Source: Eutreptiella sp. 'Long Island Sound 2002' (lineage: Eukaryota; Euglenozoa; Euglenophyceae; Eutreptiales; Eutreptiaceae). From it: DNA of 64,000 bases. Where the stretch lies: contig OZ038382.1 in NCBI GenBank assembly GCA_964036045.1, forward strand, positions 42,238,090 to 42,302,089. The letters are read 5' to 3'. Shown piece after piece: positions 59,801-64,000 of this stretch. The notes beneath the pieces were generated by a model that was not told the DNA's origin, did not search any database, and was given only the letters and a program-made list of their open reading frames with translations. Within the stretch, counting starts at the first letter, position 1; each line of letters opens with the position of its first letter. A program made the position numbers and the translations under genes.

Positions 59801-62045
59801 TGATTATGTCATCTATGTACACACTCACGAAGGCACGAAGCTCAGGATGGGTTGTGAACAGCACATCCTCCATCATTCTTTGAAAAAATGAGGGGGCGTT
59901 CTTCAATCCCATGGGCATGACGGTCCATTGGACTGGGCCACATGGCGTGCACATACAGGTGAGAGGTCTGCTGTCCTTCCTCAACGGCATTTGGTGAAAG
60001 CCGTGACGGAGATCCAGCACAGAGAACAAACGACCTCTTGCCCTCTTGGCGATTTCCTCCTCAATGAGGGGCAGGGGGTGCGAATCCGCCTTTGTTTCGG
60101 CGTTGAGATTGCGAAAATCAACAACCATTCGCCAACCATCAATGGTGTTCTGGTCTGCAGGCGGTGGCTTCGGGACTGTGAAGGGTGAACAGCACCATTC
60201 GCTGGTCATACAACCCTCAAGCCAACCAAATTCTCTGAGATTTCTCTCAATGATTTTTCTGAGAATCTCATGTTTGTGTCCATGATTTTCATAAGGGCGC
60301 TGTTTTTTTGCCTTGTACCCTTCACGAAGCTCGATGAAGGCTTCACCGAACTGTCCACGGACAGGGGGGTCTTTGATCAACTTTCCTGAAAGGGTTGTGT
60401 CCTTCCGTTCCTCAAAAATCTTTTCTCTTGACTTGGAACACAATTCAGTGTCCACCTGATCGCCAGGAATTACTGTCGAAAAAACTTTGGCGACTTCTTC
60501 GGCTTTGGCAGGAAGAATCTTCTTACGGATGTCCCTAAACAGGTCCGTATCCACTGCCTCTTGAAGATAGGTGGGTCTTGTGTCGAAATCCCAGAGATTT
60601 TCCTCGTGATCCAGCTCCTCGAAAGGATCCATGAAAGCTTCCACAGGGGGTTTTTCATAAAAAACTCTGAATTTGCGGCGCGATTGGAGATTTTTCCTCG
60701 CCCGTGCACTGAAGATTCTTTTCGATGTCGACCGTATTGGGGAAGAGGGAGACGAGGCGGATCCATTGGACGTTGAATCACCTTGGGTATCTGACGGACA
60801 AAAATCAGAAAAAATAGATTCATCATCAGTACCACGCTCAACCTCAGATTCAGACCCAACACAGGAATCTGTACTAGAATCGGCAGAATTAGAGTCAGAA
60901 AGCTTTCCATCCACCAGGAATGCAAGCGAACTCCAGGACCGCTGTGGCAGGGGACCTGTGTCGTCCCTGGCATACAGCTTAATCTTCCTGGGAAGTTCGA
61001 TGTAATCTACACAAATGTCTTGCAATTCCTGAAACCAAGGCTTGTCGTCCCACAAGGGCACAACCAAAATTGCCTGGGTCTTATCCTGCTTGATTTTGTG
61101 GATGACCTGCTGGATTAAGTGAAACGGAGGATTAATCCACAACTTCTTGTCCCATTTGTGGGTCCAAGCGTCGCTGAAGTGCTTGTCAAAGCGCTTGTTC
61201 ATACGGTTAGCAAAGGCATCATACTGGGGCCAAAATGAATGATGTTCATGAAAGTATTCACAAATTGCATCGCGCCATTTGTCGACAACTCTGTAGGATG
61301 AAGAGTGCCAGCGCGAAGGGCGTCGTGGCTGGGAGTCCCTACGAAGACATTCTAACTCTTGGGAGTAATCGGCACTCCCATTCACCTCTGCAATGGTGAC
61401 ATCTTCACCAAATTTTGGTGTCACCTTTTGCTTCAAAAATTCTTCTGCACTTTTAAACCCTGCGTGCAAAAAACCAAATTCAGGACGCTCCAAAGGACCT
61501 GACTCCAGCAAAAAACAACGACGATGACCTACGGGCGCTACCCTGTTCTTGCGAAGCCAAGGATGGCCCAAGTAAAGGTCATATTTTATGTCAGCACGAT
61601 AGAAGTAGTCATCCTTAAGGACAACTTCTTCCACATTTTGCTCTTCCCAAAGGTCTTGAGCGACCAAATAAGTTGATATATAACAACCGCGTTGCCCACC
61701 TGCGAGAGAATGTCCAGAAACTCCCTCGAGGGTAACAGGATGAGGCGATTCAAACACGCAGTCGTCGGGTAAGAAGGAATTGGATTGGAGATTTACCTCT
61801 GATCCATTGTCACACAAACAAGTGGCGAGGTGGAAATTTCCCTTGCAATCAGAGACCCACAGCTTTGTGACAAACTGACGAGCCCTGTGCTTGGACTGTA
61901 CACCAACCTCGTCCACTACAACAGAAGGATCCGCTGCCGGATCCAGGGGAGAGGAGACAAGCGACCCTACATCAAGTAATGGTCGATCAGGAATTTGGGG
62001 ATCATGCCTGAAATCGCCTGGGGAGGGGCGATTTTCGTGGCTCCC
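56862..62045 (-). CDS. Pol polyprotein of element 2
   Basis: This is the in-frame continuation of gag after UAG, 1727 residues, ending in TAA (56862-56864). There is no ATG before the protease. Numbering below starts at the GTG at 61916, 43 codons after the UAG. The protease has DNGS at 36-39 (usually DTG or DSG) and DLYLGHPWL at 113-121. The Dam-like domain has YDAFAN at 232, NPPF at 262-265 and VVPLW at 285-289. An acidic Ser-rich linker (340-400) follows. RT spans about 540-770, with catalytic Asp 635 and YIDD 700-703. RNase H has Asp 866, Glu 909, Asp 934 and Asp 982. The integrase has His 1169 and 1175 or 1177, Cys 1205 and 1208, then Asp 1238, Asp 1307 and Glu 1342. The chromodomain is at about 1538-1590, with a Pro/Ser/Arg-rich tail. 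The protein copies and integrates the element. No frameshift or stop interrupts it. Confidence 0.93.
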   Translation of the reverse strand, partial: GSHENRPSPGDFRHDPQIPDRPLLDVGSLVSSPLDPAADPSVVVDEVGVQSKHRARQFVTKLWVSDCKGNFHLATCLCDNGSEVNLQSNSFLPDDCVFESPHPVTLEGVSGHSLAGGQRGCYISTYLVAQDLWEEQNVEEVVLKDDYFYRADIKYDLYLGHPWLRKNRVAPVGHRRCFLLESGPLERPEFGFLHAGFKSAEEFLKQKVTPKFGEDVTIAEVNGSADYSQELECLRRDSQPRRPSRWHSSSYRVVDKWRDAICEYFHEHHSFWPQYDAFANRMNKRFDKHFSDAWTHKWDKKLWINPPFHLIQQVIHKIKQDKTQAILVVPLWDDKPWFQELQDICVDYIELPRKIKLYARDDTGPLPQRSWSSLAFLVDGKLSDSNSADSSTDSCVGSESEVERGTDDESIFSDFCPSDTQGDSTSNGSASSPSSPIRSTSKRIFSARARKNLQSRRKFRVFYEKPPVEAFMDPFEELDHEENLWDFDTRPTYLQEAVDTDLFRDIRKKILPAKAEEVAKVFSTVIPGDQVDTELCSKSREKIFEERKDTTLSGKLIKDPPVRGQFGEAFIELREGYKAKKQRPYENHGHKHEILRKIIERNLREFGWLEGCMTSEWCCSPFTVPKPPPADQNTIDGWRMVVDFRNLNAETKADSHPLPLIEEEIAKRARGRLFSVLDLRHGFHQMPLRKDSRPLTCMCTPCGPVQWTVMPMGLKNAPSFFQRMMEDVLFTTHPELRAFVSVYIDDIIIATEGEGLTEAELVALHEKQLNQVLDILDANQLICGPKKGKLFLKSVEFCGSLLENGTRRPSPGKLVAIQKWKRPETITELRGFLGCCNLYHTFSPIYAKFAAPLTELLKVGRDAGKAGSKVRVKWTDECEEAFHHLKAALCEVATLHVPQFDRPFYIRTDASRYAIGAVLEQVDEATGDHYPLAFWSRKLAPRQMQWSPREQETYAIICALKKYQSWVGTNRVEVLTDHRSLEYWATEHIDTVASPAGRRARWHEFLSLFDLHVSYLPGKHNTVADALSRWAYPASEGLQSTNIHGTEQDRHVIIEWDQEEKKLIRRACMQCAVKQHALPCHDITAITDPAHAHEICTKTLKVVEKVTDPSSGSVKRFDYTRRVSRFRLIEGIKRRDPAKTPPLPKDSLIIRDWTSDYLQDPMFKEVFGNLKSKDAHRDGIFAEYSLDGGKLWMEGKLCVPDALAPRVLNWWHKWESPHAHGRRLWSMIKHRLFGSRLYTHCMKVAAGCAQCAVSTPPSAKKHGHLRPHPIPERLFNRVTSDFFYLGELDDEECHWTNKKVNGVLPIQCRHSGYIQVLPCNIESMTGKAAAKWCAQTWMGGWDVPSEVVTDSGKEYTSEWWRQLCARLGIHHLRCEIHSHRALPGERAGRSIINMLRKELASEKDFHWMEVLFASLRRYHNTPLYHGLSPNEIVFGRKKCWWNMPLNNPRPCKDASLFLDEVQRADKSVSKLIEKHQADWLWVQNQGRKNPHNFEVDDRVWLRKSETTLDGDDKLLPLLEGPFAVTARLGENRWRIRVDVSREIDVSGDRLKREIPSPKDRVKPLFWTAKHLSDRVIEGGKYELKRIVEARRDAKGEWEFLSEWRGFDSSHNNWEPAQSFVHGYTKGFIDFLKKHPEIGVLLTDCLSKPDRQVESDGKRPVVNRDPAFYGPQQPHSRADPSISPPAVRPAQEPHEDQASSSAADLQRPSRTRARPDRLVVTCIRAWPN
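60963..61238 (-). other. Dam-like (NPPF) domain between protease and RT, element 2
   Basis: Order seen: FWPQYDAFANR, FDKHFSDAW, W, LWINPPF (NPPF at 61122-61133), HLIQQVIHKIKQ, AILVVPLW, KPWFQEL, then IELPRKIKLY. This matches the layout of phage and Dam-type N6-adenine methyltransferase domains: an Asp-x-x-Ala motif I-like segment, a Trp, NPPY/F, then VVP-x-W and a WF pair. It also resembles the version found in DIRS-like retroelements. It is better preserved than in element 1. Catalytic competence is not shown. Confidence 0.58.
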
Positions 62046-62048
62046 CTA
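62011..62048 (-). promoter_or_regulatory. Gag-pol UAG readthrough signal with hairpin, element 2
   Basis: The stop is UAG (62048-62046), followed by GGGAGCCACGA (11 nt) and then a perfect 8-bp hairpin AAATCGCC / GGCGATTT (62034-62027 with 62018-62011) with loop CCTCCCCA. The loop segment CTCCCC is exactly complementary to GGGGAG, formed by the last base of the stop codon and the next five, so a pseudoknot-like or alternative fold is possible. UAG followed by G plus nearby structure is the known gammaretroviral readthrough context. The sequence facts are direct; the recoding function is inferred. Confidence 0.68.
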
Positions 62049-63980
62049 GGCGTTCTGACCTCCAGCGGCTGTGTTAACATTGTGAACACAGCCTGTTTCG
62101 TCGATCAATTCATCTTGGAACGGATCATCCGCTGGATTCAGAGCATTTTCGACGTAATCTCGATCCGCATCAGACACCTGGTCTGCACCTGAGACCTGAT
62201 CCACACGATGGTTGCCCTTTCCTCGTCCACGGCCACGGCCGCCGGATGATGGGCCACCACCGTCGCCACGCCCTCTGCCCTTACCAGAGAAGGGGGTTCC
62301 CGAAGGATTTCCCTTACCTTTACCCTGTGATCCTGGAGCATTTCCTTTGTTTTGACCGGATTGAGGGGTTTGGCCTGGATTTCGATTTCCGCCTCCGACG
62401 TTGACATTTGGACCTGTCTGGCCCTTCGGCTGTCCACCGGAACCGGATGGAGTCCGATTTCCTTTGCCTTGGGACCCGCCAGGGCCTCCAGTATTTTTGT
62501 TCCCACCGGAGGGAGTCGAATTACCCTTTCCCCCCTTGGCACCATGCACCTGTCTGTCATTCCTGTCTGAATTCTGAGGATTACTGACATTTTCACCAAT
62601 CACCTTGTGATCGTAAGCAGACCATCGGTGATTAGCAGTGGAATGCGTCTTAGCTCGGTTCGTAGAACCTAGAAGAAGACAGATGCTACAATGATCCTGA
62701 ACATTCCGGGTGTCATTCACCTTTTTGTTGCCCTTTTGGGCCCCATTTTGGGTGTTTTGCTGGGTATTCTTGTTTCCCCCAAGACCCTCATGGAAATTTT
62801 GATTGGCGGCGTCAGCGAGCCTCTCAACCTCTTCCCACAGTTCCTGCGGAGTAAACGAAAACACCCAGTTCCTGGCCTTCAGACGATTGCCATGGAAGCT
62901 TACTCCCCTATTGAGGACTTGGACAAACAAGTCCCGATCCTCGTGTTCATTGAACTTGATTTTCCACGTGTTTTCAGTGAATTTCACCTTGGTAAACGAC
63001 GTGGGGGAGCACTTTTGAAGTGCCTCCCTGACTGTAAACCGGTTGGCCGAGGCGTCAAAGCCATCGATCTCCGCCCACCAGGTCTTGACCTTTTCTTCGG
63101 ACTGTCGATTCCGAAGGGTGGCGGCGGTTTCTGAGGGGATCTTGTCAAAAATCAGATTTTTCAGCTCGGCACTAGAAAATTTTTCGCCTGAATGTTCAGA
63201 TTCTTCTACGAGATTCCAGAAGCGCTGTCTCTTGTCCTGCACCTCATGCAAGATTAATCGAGAGAACGAAGGAAAATTCTTCAACATCTGGTGGTAATGG
63301 TCCTCTGGCAGTCGAGATCCACGTACCTCCAACTGTTCCCACACCTCATCAAAGGTAAGGGGGGAACTTGAATCCTCACGATCACTCCAGGTTCTGAGCC
63401 AAGTGTTGGCCGGCGCTCCCTCAAGGCAGTCCAGGAGGGCCATCAGGAACTGATCATCCTGGAGCTTTTGAGTCTTAACCCACAGTTTAAATTCCCGTTG
63501 GAACTGAGGCCAACGTCTGGGGTTCCCATTATACTTCGGTTGCTTGGCAACCTGACGAAGTCGCAATGAAGTGGGATTTAGGAGTGAATCCAGCCCAACA
63601 CCGGCCGTAATGGTAGACACCTTCGCGGCATCATTAGCCACACCAGCTCCGGCGAGGGTCTGGGCGAGCAACATCTGGGCAATTGCATTGGAATCAACAG
63701 CAGGAAGGGTAGTACGGGAGGCAGTTCGTTTGGCATTTTGAGCCTCATTCCTAGCCTTCACCGATCTACTCTGAGATCGAGAGATTGTAACCCTTTCCTT
63801 GAGCTTAGTCCTGCTGATCCTTGCGTCGGTGGTCTTAGAGTCCACCGAAGGAGCAATCGAAAAAATTTCTGTCGCCTCCTCCGACGGTTCTGTTGTTTGT
63901 TCCACCGATGATGCGCCCTCAGACCTCATGTGGGTCTTGAAAAGATCTTTAATTCCCAGCGTCTGAATGATGAGTTGCAT
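62046..63980 (-). CDS. Gag polyprotein of element 2
   Basis: The 644 residues run from ATG 63980 to UAG. The frame is still open upstream to the window edge, so the true start may lie beyond 64000. Residues 1-130 are charged and Ser/Arg-rich. Residues about 150-310 match the retrotransposon Gag domain (WPQFQREFKLW, LDCLEGAPANTW, FDEVWEQLE, RFWNLVEESE). Residues 431-451 hold a possible zinc finger, C-x2-C-x11-H-x4-H, instead of the usual CCHC knuckle. The C-terminal third is Gly/Asn/Lys-rich with an RG-rich block at 568-590, likely RNA binding. An acidic tail follows before the stop. It forms the particle and binds element RNA; pol follows in frame. Confidence 0.88.
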   Translation of the reverse strand: MQLIIQTLGIKDLFKTHMRSEGASSVEQTTEPSEEATEIFSIAPSVDSKTTDARISRTKLKERVTISRSQSRSVKARNEAQNAKRTASRTTLPAVDSNAIAQMLLAQTLAGAGVANDAAKVSTITAGVGLDSLLNPTSLRLRQVAKQPKYNGNPRRWPQFQREFKLWVKTQKLQDDQFLMALLDCLEGAPANTWLRTWSDREDSSSPLTFDEVWEQLEVRGSRLPEDHYHQMLKNFPSFSRLILHEVQDKRQRFWNLVEESEHSGEKFSSAELKNLIFDKIPSETAATLRNRQSEEKVKTWWAEIDGFDASANRFTVREALQKCSPTSFTKVKFTENTWKIKFNEHEDRDLFVQVLNRGVSFHGNRLKARNWVFSFTPQELWEEVERLADAANQNFHEGLGGNKNTQQNTQNGAQKGNKKVNDTRNVQDHCSICLLLGSTNRAKTHSTANHRWSAYDHKVIGENVSNPQNSDRNDRQVHGAKGGKGNSTPSGGNKNTGGPGGSQGKGNRTPSGSGGQPKGQTGPNVNVGGGNRNPGQTPQSGQNKGNAPGSQGKGKGNPSGTPFSGKGRGRGDGGGPSSGGRGRGRGKGNHRVDQVSGADQVSDADRDYVENALNPADDPFQDELIDETGCVHNVNTAAGGQNA

Positions 63981-64000
63981 CTGATCTTTGAGTAATTGGA

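Larger units (their letters stand above)
54960..64000 (-). mobile_element. Element 2: Ty3/Gypsy chromodomain LTR retrotransposon, apparently intact
   Basis: On the minus strand, gag (63980-62046) and pol (62045-56862) share a frame broken by one UAG. Pol is open for 1727 codons with all expected motifs: protease, Dam-like domain, RT, RNase H, HHCC, DDE and chromodomain. A polypurine tract and candidate 3' LTR lie at 55226-54960. The 5' LTR and perhaps the first codons of gag are outside the window. It differs greatly from element 1 in sequence, yet shares the same domain order and the same UAG arrangement. No disabling mutation is seen, so recent activity is possible. Confidence 0.88.

Noticed and set aside
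57024-63297. Plus-strand frames of 60-203 codons across element 2
   Set aside because: They are antisense shadows of the intact gag and pol coding sequence on the minus strand.

Overview
The window is eukaryotic repeat DNA with no ordinary host gene that I can support. It has two parts: a satellite array of about 45.7 kb (1-45738), and a block of about 18 kb holding two Ty3/Gypsy-type LTR retrotransposons in convergent orientation. The retroelements and the large tandem satellite indicate a nuclear genome, and a heterochromatic or pericentromeric site would fit. The species cannot be fixed from the sequence. A microbial eukaryote such as an alveolate is a weak guess only.

Satellite (1-45738): about 109 head-to-tail monomers, mostly 418 or 420 bp, with a recurrent 408-bp form. 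Each monomer carries a 9-bp-stem dyad, a (CG)n run, a G-rich GT-rich tract, an AATAAA and usually an EcoRI site. Higher-order structure is visible: a three-monomer unit of 1258 bp (1084-8211), a 1244-bp three-monomer tandem duplication (8632-11119), a related trimer pair (37000-38233 and 40730-41964), and a sequence subfamily concentrated at about 25.3-32.8 kb. Reading frames inside the array are by-products of the repeat.

Element 1 (+ strand, about 45739-54182): gag (46543-48717), one in-frame UAG, then pol in the same frame. Pol order is aspartic protease, a Dam-like NPPF domain, reverse transcriptase, RNase H, zinc-binding and DDE integrase, and chromodomain. A single +1 frameshift inside the RT at about 50761 breaks pol. 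A 3' polypurine tract and LTR candidate can be seen, but no matching 5' LTR.

Intervening DNA (54183-56861): no convincing gene. It includes a candidate 257-bp 3' LTR of element 2 (54960-55216) and its polypurine tract (55217-55226).

Element 2 (- strand, 54960 to beyond 64000): gag (63980-62046), one in-frame UAG, then an uninterrupted pol (62045-56862) with the same domain order and a chromodomain. It looks intact as far as it can be seen; its 5' end lies outside the window.

The most notable points are these. Both divergent chromodomain elements separate gag and pol by exactly one UAG followed by G-rich sequence and potential RNA structure, which implies stop-codon readthrough as the Gag:Pol ratio control. 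Both also carry a domain between protease and RT that resembles the Dam-type DNA adenine methyltransferase fold found in some other retroelements.
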